From positions 124,001 to 188,000 of the forward strand of contig CAVYEZ010000013.1 in NCBI GenBank assembly GCA_963767685.1: a DNA stretch of 64,000 bases, read 5' to 3'. Position numbers and translations under genes: made by a program. Under the pieces are notes generated by a model that did no database searches, had not been told where the DNA came from, and was given only the letters and a program-made list of their open reading frames with translations. Positions within the stretch are counted from its first letter, which is position 1; every line of letters begins with the position of its first letter. This stretch comes from Trebonia sp963767685. GTDB lineage: Bacteria > Actinomycetota > Actinomycetes > Streptosporangiales > Streptosporangiaceae. Below are positions 50,352 to 63,989 of this stretch, in pieces.

Positions 50352-51017
50352 TCATGCCGTGACCTCCGGCCGTTCCACCAGGCCCTTGTACATGCGCACC
50401 GCGCGGTCGGCGACCAGCAGCGCGTGCACCGGGTTCTCCTCAACCAGCACGATGGTCATGTCGGTCCTGGTCATCTCGGCGAGCCAGTCGTAGACGCGCC
50501 GGGCCACGGCCTCGGCCAGGCCGAGGCACGGCTCGTCGAGCAGCAGGACCCGCGGCCTGGCGGCCATGGCCCTGGCAAGGGCGACCATCTGCTGCTGCCC
50601 GCCCGACAGCGTGCCCGCCTTCTGGTCGAGAAGGCGGGCAAGCTCGGGGAACATGTCGAGGACGCCGGCCACGTCCTGCCACGCCAGGCGGGCGCTGATG
50701 CGCCGGGTGCGGCTGTAGCAGCCGAGCATGACGTTGTCGCGCGTCGTCAGGTCCGGGTACAGGTGACGGCGCTCGGGGACGAGGACCAGGCCCGCCCGGA
50801 CGGCGGCGCCGGGGCTGCCGGCCGGCAGCGTCCGGCCGAAGACCCGCACCACGCCGCCCCGGCGGACCAGCCCGGCGACCGCCGTCACCATGCTCGACTT
50901 GCCGTGGCCGTTAGGGCCGATGACGGCGACGCACTCGCCGGCGCGGACGGAGAGCGTCACCGACTCGACGGCCAGGAACTTGCCGTAGCTGACCGAGAGG
51001 CCTTCGACCTCCAGGGC
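50352..51017 (-). CDS. Branched-chain-type ABC transporter ATPase, LivF-like, start unclear
   Basis: The ATPase partner of LivG. Family similarity begins at LEVEGLSVSYGKFLAVESVT (from about 51017) and continues with Walker A GPNGHGKSS, signature LSGGQQQMVALARAM, Walker B VLLLDEPCLGLAEA and H-loop region LVEENPVHALL. No ATG, GTG or TTG exists in frame before the GTG at 50960, which would remove the first two strands. The open frame runs back through Ala/Gly codons to the end of the binding-protein gene. In a second frame GTG codons occur just after that gene's stop, so a small indel in the GC-rich 51018-51065 segment is likely. Confidence 0.8.
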   Translation of the reverse strand, partial: ALEVEGLSVSYGKFLAVESVTLSVRAGECVAVIGPNGHGKSSMVTAVAGLVRRGGVVRVFGRTLPAGSPGAAVRAGLVLVPERRHLYPDLTTRDNVMLGCYSRTRRISARLAWQDVAGVLDMFPELARLLDQKAGTLSGGQQQMVALARAMAARPRVLLLDEPCLGLAEAVARRVYDWLAEMTRTDMTIVLVEENPVHALLVADRAVRMYKGLVERPEVTA

Positions 51018-51070
51018 CGCGGGGCCAGCGGCACCGGCGGCAGCACGGGCGGCAGCACGGGCGCCAATAC

Positions 51071-52387
51071 TCAGCTCCCCACGTGCGGCAGGACGTTAAA
51101 GGACCCGTTCGCGCCGACCGTGACCACCGCCGAGTCGATCTGGGTGATGTTCGCGTAGTTGGACGGCGACCGCTGCCAGTAGTAGACCTGGATGCCGCCG
51201 GTGACGAGCGTCTGATGCTGCAGGGCGCTCTTCACGTCGCCGGGCGAGATGGACTTGGCCGTCGTGACGGCGGCCGCCAGTTCCCGGCCGGTGTCCCAGC
51301 CCTCACCGCCCTCGTCGACCTGGTTGGCGGAGCCCATGCCCGCCGCCTTCATCGCCGCGATGTAGGCCTTGGTGTCGGACAGCCCGGGCGCGGTGGCCGA
51401 CGAGCTGGGAATGGCGCTCAGCACGTTCTCCGGCGTGCCGATCATGTAGACGTCCTGCATGGCCGTCTGGCCGCCCACGGCGTTGACGAACGTCGAGGTG
51501 GCGCAGCCGGAGCACTCGCTGATCGGGATCGTCGGGTTCTGCGCCCTGACCGCCTTGAGGAACGTGATCGTGTCGGGCCCGGGGATCAGGCCGAGGACGA
51601 TGATCTGCGGGTTCGCCTTCAGCAGGTTCAGCGCCTGGGGCGTGTCGTCGGTCGCCCCCGGGTTGGTGACCTGCGAGGCGACGACCTGGTAGCCGTACTG
51701 TGACGCGAGGCCCTGCATGTACTGCGTGTTGCCCAGGCCGCCGGGAGCGTTGTCCTCGATCACGGCCACGCGCGCGTAGTGCCGGGGGACGATGAGCTGG
51801 GTGATGGTCGCCAGGTCGTCGGCGAAGAAGACGTTGCCGATGCCGGGGAAGGAGTAGGACGTCAGGTTGGCGTTGCTGATTCCCTGCCCCGTCCAGCCCG
51901 ACTGCCAGCCGAGCAGGACCTCCTGGAGCTGGTTGGCGACCGGGATGGCGGCGCTGGCCGTCGAGGTCTCCTCGGGGCCGAAGATGAAGTTGGCGTGGAC
52001 CTGGGTCACGCACTTGTGCACCAGGGCCGCGGCGGTGGCCGGGTCGGACGCGTCGTTCTCAGGCACGAGGGTGACCTTGTGGCCCATCAGCCCGCCGACC
52101 TTGTTGACCATGTCGGCCCAGGCGGTGGCCCCGAGCTCGTCGTCGGTGCCGAGCTGGGCGAAGGGGCCGGAGGTCGCGGCGATCTCGCAGATGGTGACGG
52201 GGGAGCTGGCGGACCCGCCGCTGCCGCCACCCGACGAGCACCCGGCCGCTACGCCGGCGACGAGCAGCACGCCCGCCGCGGCCCCGCCGAGGGCCTTCAG
52301 CCGTCGCAGGCCGGCCGGAACCTCAGCCAAAGCGGCACCGGGGTTCCTGGGGAAAAGACGCGCGGAAGTGAACCGGGAATCGTCCAT
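51071..52387 (-). CDS. Branched-chain-type ABC substrate-binding lipoprotein
   Basis: A 438-residue type I periplasmic-binding-fold protein. The signal peptide (LKALGGAAAGVLLVAGVAAGC) ends at lipobox Cys50 and is preceded by an unusually long basic leader; a Ser/Gly linker follows. ATSGPFAQLGTDDELGATAW, FGPEETSTASAAIPVANQLQ and DVKSALQHQTLVTGGIQVYY are family features. ATG 52387 follows AAGGGGGC. It is the first gene of the importer; the downstream Rieske oxygenase hints at an aromatic acid or similar ligand rather than an amino acid. Confidence 0.9.
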   Translation of the reverse strand: MDDSRFTSARLFPRNPGAALAEVPAGLRRLKALGGAAAGVLLVAGVAAGCSSGGGSGGSASSPVTICEIAATSGPFAQLGTDDELGATAWADMVNKVGGLMGHKVTLVPENDASDPATAAALVHKCVTQVHANFIFGPEETSTASAAIPVANQLQEVLLGWQSGWTGQGISNANLTSYSFPGIGNVFFADDLATITQLIVPRHYARVAVIEDNAPGGLGNTQYMQGLASQYGYQVVASQVTNPGATDDTPQALNLLKANPQIIVLGLIPGPDTITFLKAVRAQNPTIPISECSGCATSTFVNAVGGQTAMQDVYMIGTPENVLSAIPSSSATAPGLSDTKAYIAAMKAAGMGSANQVDEGGEGWDTGRELAAAVTTAKSISPGDVKSALQHQTLVTGGIQVYYWQRSPSNYANITQIDSAVVTVGANGSFNVLPHVGS

Positions 52388-52998
52388 CAAAGCCCCCTTT
52401 GGCTTCGGTCAGGACTATAGGTCGGTGCGAGCCTTTTCCCTGTTCTACGCCAGGTAGATCCGGCGGCCGGGTTGATCAGGAAAAAGGGCTCGATGAAAGA
52501 TGTATACCGAACGCTTAATAAAGCGTCAACAGTTTAGGACGTAGTTATGACCGTCTGATTTTGCTCTGCGGGGCCATTCTGACTATTGATGTCTGAGTGA
52601 AAATTGTGATGTAGCGCTATCTACATGACCCAAGGGAAAACTGCCGCCCGGGACGCCGCGACGCGTTATCGCGGCCACGGGCCTGGTCCGGCGAAGCATG
52701 CGGTCGTTCGGAACAAGGACTGGATCCTTCCGAACGGAAGCGCGGGTTCTCCGTCACGGATACTGGGCCGCACCGTCACGCGGCGGCCGGGGGCAGCCGG
52801 CTGAGCGTGGCCAGCTTTTTGTTGGTTTCCCACAAACCTCGCGCCCAAGGTCTGCGCCATGACCGCCCTTGGTCCCCTGCGTACCATCGAGCAGGATAGA
52901 CGCAGGCGAAGGCGGGGCATCGGGCCATGGTTGTCGAACACTGGCGGCCGTGCCGGGGCATCGCCTTCCGCGTGTTCGTACTTGGGAGGTCTGTGCCG
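52388..52998. promoter_or_regulatory. Divergent control region between the importer and the giant carboxylase
   Basis: A 611-bp gap with no recognised gene. The 52490-52640 section is AT-rich and promoter-like. ATGTAG-CGCTAT-CTACAT (52609-52626) is an exact 6-bp inverted repeat around a 6-bp spacer, a possible operator. Close to the carboxylase, GGGAGGT (52984-52990) is its ribosome-binding site. Confidence 0.5.
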
Positions 52999-58530
<5,532 letters not shown>

Positions 58531-58636
58531 CCGGGTCTCCCGGCGTCCAGGTCGAGCCAGGCACCGGTAGGTACAGGCGCGTGGCCGCCGTATGCTACTT
58601 GGGCAGCGCGCCGACCCGGGAAGGTAGGACCGCTCG

Positions 58637-59011
58637 ATGCCGGACCAGATCATGACCGCCGTTGCGGTGGCCCTCGCAGGCAAGGCGACCGAGGCGATGT
58701 TCGGCGGCGCGAGGGATGCCTTCACTGCCTTGGTGAGACTGGTCCGCGAGCGATTCGGCCGCGACGAGGACGCCCGACGGGCGCTGGAATCAGCCGAGAA
58801 CGCGCCGCATGACCCGGCCGCGGTAGCCGCGCTCGCGCGAGAGCTCGCCCGGGTCGCGTCGGCCGACCTCGGATTCGACGCTGAGATCCGCGACCTGTGG
58901 CCGCGGATAGCGGCGGGCGGGGAAGTCGTGAATATGGTGACCGGTAAGGTCAACGGCCCCGTGATCCAGGCACGAGACGTCCAGGGTGGGATCCGCTTCG
59001 GCGGGTCTTAG
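58637..59011 (+). CDS. Small conserved hypothetical protein with VIQARDVQGG C-terminal motif
   Basis: A 124-residue protein. The N-terminal half is helical and amphipathic (TAVAVALAGKATEAMFGGAR, then ALVRLVRERFGRDEDARRAL). The C terminus reads NMVTGKVNGPVIQARDVQGG IRFGGS in total, a beta-strand repeat motif that recurs at the C termini of many actinobacterial small proteins and NTPase/effector-associated proteins. ATG 58637 follows GAAGGTAGGACCGCTCG. It lies 106 bp after the carboxylase and next to a PIN-domain remnant. No function can be assigned. Confidence 0.75.
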   Translation: MPDQIMTAVAVALAGKATEAMFGGARDAFTALVRLVRERFGRDEDARRALESAENAPHDPAAVAALARELARVASADLGFDAEIRDLWPRIAAGGEVVNMVTGKVNGPVIQARDVQGGIRFGGS

Positions 59012-59051
59012 CCTTAGCGGCCCGGGCATCTGACCATTCGCGCGTCCGGCT

Positions 59052-59237
59052 TTAGGACCGCTTCTGCCCTTCATTTTTGGGAAACGGGTTCTCGGTCGTG
59101 AGGGGGCCGAAGCGGCGGCCGTGCTGGAGGTCTTCGGAGACGAGCCGGTCCGCGCCTGCCTGGATTGCCGCCTGGACGATCAGCGAGTCCCAGAAGGAGA
59201 GGGTGTGCTCCCTTTCGAGGCGGGCCCGAGCGGCGCA
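59052..59237 (-). pseudogene. 3' fragment of a VapC-type PIN-domain toxin gene
   Basis: Reading to the stop at 59052, the sequence LEREHTLSFWDSLIVQAAIQ, then AGADRLVSEDLQHGRRFGPL and TTENPF is the C-terminal half of a PIN-domain ribonuclease, including two of the conserved acidic positions (Asp in FWDSL and Asp in SEDLQHG). The N-terminal half with the first catalytic Asp is missing; upstream sequence belongs to the 3' end of the MMPL gene. No antitoxin gene adjoins it. Confidence 0.82.
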
Positions 59238-59269
59238 GCGTTCATCGTCACTGCGCGACCTGGCGGCGC

Positions 59270-61492
59270 TCAGCCGAGTTGCCCGCCGACCGCCGACTCG
59301 GGGACGCGCACGGACTGCTCCGCCGCGGGCGGCTCGATGGCCAGGTTCGGCAGGCGGCGGTCCAGCCACCGGGGCAGCCACCAGTTGGCCCGGCCAAGCA
59401 GGTGCATGAGGGCTGGCGTGACCACCGTCCGCAGGACGAACGCGTCCAGCGCCACGGCAGCGGCCAGCCCGATGCCGAACTCGGCGATGTCGCGCTGGCC
59501 CATGAACACGAAGGCGACGAACACGGCGATCATGATCATCGCCGCGGCGGTGATCACCCGTGCGGTGTGGGCCTGGCCGGCGATCACCGACCGGGCGTTG
59601 TCACGGGTGCGCGACCATTCCTCGGCCATCCTGCTGACCAGGAAGACCTGGTAGTCCATGGACAGGCCGAATAGGACCGCCAGCACTAGTTCGGGCAGGT
59701 AGCCCTCGATCGGGCTGGGGGCGCCGAGGCCGAACGCCCTAGTTCCCCAGCCCCACTGAAAGAACGCGGTGAGCACGCCGAACGCGGCGGCCGCCGACAG
59801 CAGGTTCAGCACCGAAGTGGTGGCGGGGATGAGCAGGCTGCGGAAGGCGAGCATGAGCAGCAGGAAGCTGAAGCCCACGACGGCGGCGAGCAGCCAGGGC
59901 AGCTTGGCGGCGGTCACCGCCGCGAAGTCGTCGAACGTGGCCGTCAGGCCGCCGACGTAGACCCGCAACGTGGTGCCGCGCGAATAGCGCGGTATGACGG
60001 TGTCGCGCAGTTGGCTGATCAGGCTGGAGGTGGCCTGGGCGTCGGGTGCGGTGGCCGGGATGACCTGGGTCACCTCGACGGTCGGCCCGGCGGCCGTCCC
60101 TGCTGGCGCGGCACCGGCCTGGACGGCGGCTACCCCGGGCACGGCGCTGAGCGCGCGGTCGAGCCGCTCAAGCGCGGCGCGGTCGGCGGCCGACTGGGTT
60201 TGGGCGACCACGAACAGCGGTCCGCTGAAGCCCGGTCCGAACCCCTCGGCAAGCATCTCGTACGCCTTGTACGTCTGGCTTGACGGGGGGTCGTTGGACG
60301 CGTCGGCGAAGCCGAGCCGCAGGTGCAGCACGGGCAGGGACACCACGACCATGACCGCGAGACCCGCGGCGGCGAGCACGGCGGCGAACCGGGGCACGGT
60401 GCGCGACCAGCGTGCCCACACCCCGTTCCCGGTTTCGGCGTCCGGCCCGTCAGCCCGCAGCGCGCGGCGCTGCCTGCGGCTCAGCACGCGCAGGCCGAGC
60501 ACGCCGAAAAACGCGGGCACTAGCGTGACGGCCGCGACCACGGTGCACACGACGGTGATCGCCGCCGGGATCGCCAGCCCGTCGATGAAACCCAGGCCCA
60601 GGGTGAGCAAGCCGAGCAGCGCGATGCACACCGTGCCGCCGGCGAAGAGGACCGCGCGGCCCGAGGTGTTGAGCGCGACCACGGCCGACTGCTCCGGGTC
60701 CAGTCCCGACCGCAGGCCGCGGCGGTGCCTGGAGACGATGAACAGGGCGTAGTCGACCCCGACGCCAATGCCGATAAGCGCGCCGAGAATCGGCGCGATG
60801 CCGTTCACGGACATCAGGTGGCTGAGCGGCGCCATGAGCATCAGGCCGCTGCCGACCCCGGCCACCGCGGTCACGATCGGCAGCGCCATCGCGAACAGCG
60901 ACCCGAACGCGAGGAGCAAGATGACCGCGGCCGCGCCGATGCCGATCGCCGAGGCGCTCGACAGCGACGGCTGCTCGGTGTCAGAGATCGCCTTGCCGCC
61001 GAGCTGGACCGCGAGGCCGGGCTCCGCGGCGGCTGTCGCCGTCGCCACCACCTGGCTGACGTCGGCATTGTCGAGGTTCTCGGCCGTCGCGGTGAAGTTC
61101 ACCGTGGCGTACGCGGTGCGCCCGTCCGTGCTCACCTGGATCGCGCCGCCCGGGTTGTAGGGGCTGGTGACCGAGGCCACCTCGGGCAGCCGCGACACCC
61201 GCGCTAGCATCGCCGACACCCGCCGCTCCACGGCGGGGTCTCGGACGCTGCCGTGGCTCACCTGCCAGACGATCTGGTCGGAATCGCCCGCCTGGGCCGG
61301 GGCCGACCGCTGCAGCAGCTCCTGCGCGCTGCCCGAGCCCGTTCCCGGCAGCGTGAGCGAGTTGTCATATGACGTCTTCACCGCCTGCGACATCACTGCC
61401 AGGCCGATGAGCAGTCCTATCCACGCGGTGATCACGACGAGGCGGTGCTGGTAGCACCAGCGCGCAAGCGCGGGCATGAGGTTCTTTGGCAC
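59270..61492 (-). CDS. MMPL-family RND transporter
   Basis: A 740-residue inner-membrane exporter, related to mycobacterial MmpL and Streptomyces ActII-3-type proteins that export lipids or antibiotics. Two repeats of one plus five membrane helices are separated by extracytoplasmic domains; ILGALIGIGVGVDYALFIVS and ELVLAVLFGLSMDYQVFLVS are the paired motif-IV helices with conserved Asp-Tyr. GTG 61492 is used; an in-frame ATG at 61477 is an alternative. It is 66 bp after an AraC-type regulator on the same strand, a probable two-gene unit. Confidence 0.93.
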   Translation of the reverse strand: MPKNLMPALARWCYQHRLVVITAWIGLLIGLAVMSQAVKTSYDNSLTLPGTGSGSAQELLQRSAPAQAGDSDQIVWQVSHGSVRDPAVERRVSAMLARVSRLPEVASVTSPYNPGGAIQVSTDGRTAYATVNFTATAENLDNADVSQVVATATAAAEPGLAVQLGGKAISDTEQPSLSSASAIGIGAAAVILLLAFGSLFAMALPIVTAVAGVGSGLMLMAPLSHLMSVNGIAPILGALIGIGVGVDYALFIVSRHRRGLRSGLDPEQSAVVALNTSGRAVLFAGGTVCIALLGLLTLGLGFIDGLAIPAAITVVCTVVAAVTLVPAFFGVLGLRVLSRRQRRALRADGPDAETGNGVWARWSRTVPRFAAVLAAAGLAVMVVVSLPVLHLRLGFADASNDPPSSQTYKAYEMLAEGFGPGFSGPLFVVAQTQSAADRAALERLDRALSAVPGVAAVQAGAAPAGTAAGPTVEVTQVIPATAPDAQATSSLISQLRDTVIPRYSRGTTLRVYVGGLTATFDDFAAVTAAKLPWLLAAVVGFSFLLLMLAFRSLLIPATTSVLNLLSAAAAFGVLTAFFQWGWGTRAFGLGAPSPIEGYLPELVLAVLFGLSMDYQVFLVSRMAEEWSRTRDNARSVIAGQAHTARVITAAAMIMIAVFVAFVFMGQRDIAEFGIGLAAAVALDAFVLRTVVTPALMHLLGRANWWLPRWLDRRLPNLAIEPPAAEQSVRVPESAVGGQLG

Positions 61493-61558
61493 GCTCGCAG
61501 TGTGGCGAGGGCGGCCGCCCGGCGTCTTGAAGAAATGTTCCGCTCGTCCTCAGGGCGC

Positions 61559-62389
61559 CTAGGCGGACGGCCACGCGACGTCGTCGACCGCGAGCCACGG
61601 CGCGCTCGCGATGGCCGTCGGCGTCATCCCGGCAAAGGCCGTAACGTCGTGATGGAGGTGGGACTGGTCGGCGTAACCGCTGTCGGCGGCCACGCGGGCC
61701 GCGCTGTGACCTGCGGCGAGGCGGCGGGCGGCGTGATCGAAACGGACCAGTTGCGCGGCGCGCTTGGGAGTGAGTCCGATCTGGGACCGGAAGCGGGACC
61801 ACAGCCGCTTGCGGCTCCACCCCGCATCGGCCGCCAGCCGCTCGATCGGGAGCCGCCCCCCGCTGGCCGACATCTTCCTCCAGGCGAAGGCGACCTCGGG
61901 ATCGACCGCCCGGCCGGCTTCGTGCCGCCTGGCGAGCACGGCCTCAGTGATCGCGAACCGCTCGTCCCACGATGCCGCGGCGCGCAGGCGGTCCCGGAAT
62001 CGCGCGGCGTCGCGGCCCCAGAGGTCATCCAGGGCAGCCACCGTCCCACCGATCTCAGGGGCGCCGCCCAGGGCCGGGTACGCGAACACCGGCGACATCC
62101 GCACCTGCAGGCACTCAATGCCCCGGGCGCGGCCCCGGATGCCGCGGGGCGCCAGGCCGACGGCGAGGCTGCCCCGCAGTTCCTGGCCGCCGGCCTCGTC
62201 GACGAGCAGCCCCTCGCCGAAGTCGATGAACACCGTGACATCCGGGTGCGGAACGAGCCGAAGGTCGACGAGGTCAGTCGCACGATCGCGGAACCCCGCC
62301 ATCCTGACGCCCGGAAGTCGGCCACGCCGCGACGGGGTCGCGATATCCCATGCGGGCACGCTGTCGCCCGGCGGCTCGGCCGATCTCAT
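61559..62389 (-). CDS. AraC-family transcriptional regulator
   Basis: A 276-residue regulator with a cupin-like N-terminal domain (DLVDLRLVPHPDVTVFIDFG, residues about 39-130) and a C-terminal double HTH (PIERLAADAGWSRKRLWSRF, then LVRFDHAARRLAAGHSAARV and ADSGYADQSHLHHDVTAFAG). It precedes the MMPL exporter and probably controls it. It is divergent from the HxlR-type regulator at 62500. Confidence 0.92.
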   Translation of the reverse strand: MRSAEPPGDSVPAWDIATPSRRGRLPGVRMAGFRDRATDLVDLRLVPHPDVTVFIDFGEGLLVDEAGGQELRGSLAVGLAPRGIRGRARGIECLQVRMSPVFAYPALGGAPEIGGTVAALDDLWGRDAARFRDRLRAAASWDERFAITEAVLARRHEAGRAVDPEVAFAWRKMSASGGRLPIERLAADAGWSRKRLWSRFRSQIGLTPKRAAQLVRFDHAARRLAAGHSAARVAADSGYADQSHLHHDVTAFAGMTPTAIASAPWLAVDDVAWPSA

Positions 62390-62437
62390 GCCGCCATGCT
62401 ACGTCGCCGCCCGGCTAGGCGGCCGGCGCGCAACTCC

Positions 62438-62453
62438 TGACTTTAGTAAGTCA
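62438..62453. promoter_or_regulatory. 16-bp palindrome in the araC/hxlR divergent region
   Basis: TGACTT-TAGT-AAGTCA is a 6-bp inverted repeat around 4 bp. A GACTT copy recurs at 62462-62466, and CAACT elements flank it. It sits about 12 bp upstream of the -35 region of the HxlR gene, a likely autoregulatory site. Confidence 0.6.
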
Positions 62454-62464
62454 ACTTGATAGAC

Positions 62465-62493
62465 TTGGAACTCAACTCGATTGGCGCTATGCT
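62465..62493 (+). promoter_or_regulatory. Promoter of the HxlR-type gene, predicted leaderless transcript
   Basis: TTGGAA (62465-62470) and TATGCT (62488-62493) are spaced by exactly 17 bp. Transcription would begin about 7 bp downstream, at or next to the ATG at 62500. No ribosome-binding site is present, which fits a leaderless mRNA. Confidence 0.6.
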
Positions 62494-62499
62494 CGGCGC

Positions 62500-63183
62500 A
62501 TGCGTAGCTACGGCCAGTACTGCTCGGTCGCCAAGGCCCTCGACGTCATCGGCGACCGCTGGACGCTGCTGATCATCAGGGAACTGCTGATCAGGGGCGC
62601 TTGCCGGTATACCGACCTGAAGAACGGCCTGCCCGGCATCGCCACGAACCTGCTCGCCGACCGGATCCGCGAGCTGGAGTCCGTCGGCCTGGTCAGCCGG
62701 GAAGAGGCGCCGCCGCCGGTCGCCACCACCCTCGTCCAGCTGACCGAGGCGGGCGCCGATCTTGAGCCGGTGATCCGGGCCCTCGGCTGGTGGGGACTCA
62801 GGTACATGGCCGGGCCCGCCGACAGCGACGAGTTCCGCAGCCAGTGGTTCGCCTACCCGATCGACTTCTTCCTCCGCGATCACGACCCCGACGGCCCCCC
62901 AGTGTCAATCGAGCTGCGGGCCGGGGCCGACCCGGCGGTCATCGAGGTCTCCGGCGGCGGGGCCCGCTTCCGCGCGGGCCCCGCCCGTCACCCTGACCTC
63001 GTCCTCGCCGGGCGCCCCCAGCTGATCAACGCCCTGCTCACCGGCCAGGTCACCGCGGACGAGGTGACCGCCCGCGGCCTGGAGATCACCGGCGACGCCA
63101 ACTTGCTCGACCGCGTCCTGCCCGCCAAGGAAGACGCGTACCACGGCCAGCCCCAGCCGCCTGCGAGCGGGAGAACGCCGTGA
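62500..63183 (+). CDS. HxlR-type winged-helix regulator with SCP2-like C-terminal domain
   Basis: A 227-residue regulator. The N-terminal HxlR domain (residues 1-100) reads QYCSVAKALDVIGDRWTLLI, then CRYTDLKNGLPGIATNLLAD and ELESVGLVSREE. The C-terminal half (about 120-215) resembles a sterol-carrier-protein-like fold (RHPDLVLAGRPQLINALLTG, GLEITGDANLLDRVLP) and may bind a hydrophobic ligand. Its stop overlaps the GTG of the downstream methyltransferase, so both are made together, suggesting control of a methylated product. Confidence 0.9.
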   Translation: MRSYGQYCSVAKALDVIGDRWTLLIIRELLIRGACRYTDLKNGLPGIATNLLADRIRELESVGLVSREEAPPPVATTLVQLTEAGADLEPVIRALGWWGLRYMAGPADSDEFRSQWFAYPIDFFLRDHDPDGPPVSIELRAGADPAVIEVSGGGARFRAGPARHPDLVLAGRPQLINALLTGQVTADEVTARGLEITGDANLLDRVLPAKEDAYHGQPQPPASGRTP

Positions 63184-63989
63184 CCGCCGGCGGCCTCGGC
63201 ACCCAGTACGCCACCGGCCTGTCGCGGCAAGGCATCGAGCGGGCCCTCACCGCCGCGGGAAAGGACGCGGACCACCTGGCCCCCGCGGACCTGGGCGCAC
63301 TCGAGGACTTCCACACGATGGGGCGGATCGCCACCGGGCAACTCGCCGAGCTGGCCGGGATCGCCAGCCAGGACCGCGTGCTCGACGCCGGCGCCGGAAT
63401 TGGCGGAACCGCCAGGTACCTCGCCGCCTCCCACGGCTGCCAGGTCACCGCTGTCGACCTGACCGGCGAGTACTGCGAGACGGCGCGGTGGCTCAACGAG
63501 CTCACCGGCCTCGCTCAGGAGATCACCGTCAGGCAGGCGGACGTCACCCGCCTCCCGTTCCCCGACGCCTCCTTCGACGTGGTCATAAGCCAGCACGTCC
63601 AGATGAACATCCCGGACAAGGCCCGCCTCTACGGCGAGGCACGCCGCGTCCTGCCAGCCGGCGGCCGGCTCGCCATCTGGGACATCACCGCCGGAAAAGC
63701 GGGGCCGCTCGGGTACCCGCTCCCATGGGCGGACCAGCCCGACCGCGGCTACCTCGTCACGCCGCGGGCGCTGCGCGCCGCCATCGTGGACGCCGGGTTC
63801 GCCGTCGACCACTGGGCCGACCTTACCGGCGACGCGGTCACCCTCATGCAGGCCGTCCTCGGGCGGCCTCCCGCTCCCCTCGGCCTGCACGCCTTCGTCC
63901 CCGACTTCACCGTCAAGGCCACCAACCTCACCAAGGGGCTGGCCGCCGGCCACCTGCGCGCCATCCAGGCGGTCGCGGTCGCGGCCTAG
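63180..63989 (+). CDS. Class I SAM-dependent methyltransferase
   Basis: A 269-residue Methyltransf_11-type enzyme. Motif I is VLDAGAGIGGTARYLA (67-82), motif II VTAVDLTGEYCETARWLNEL, motif IV FDVVISQHVQMNIPDKARLY, with RVLPAGGRLAIWDI after it. The N-terminal LEDFHTMGRIATGQLAELAG is typical of actinobacterial small-molecule methyltransferases of the ubiE/phosphoethanolamine type. GTG 63180 overlaps the regulator stop. Substrate unknown. Confidence 0.92.
   Translation: MTAGGLGTQYATGLSRQGIERALTAAGKDADHLAPADLGALEDFHTMGRIATGQLAELAGIASQDRVLDAGAGIGGTARYLAASHGCQVTAVDLTGEYCETARWLNELTGLAQEITVRQADVTRLPFPDASFDVVISQHVQMNIPDKARLYGEARRVLPAGGRLAIWDITAGKAGPLGYPLPWADQPDRGYLVTPRALRAAIVDAGFAVDHWADLTGDAVTLMQAVLGRPPAPLGLHAFVPDFTVKATNLTKGLAAGHLRAIQAVAVAA

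Noticed and set aside
59052..59381. Functional VapC toxin-antitoxin system
   Set aside because: Only the C-terminal half of the PIN domain is encoded and there is no antitoxin gene on either side.
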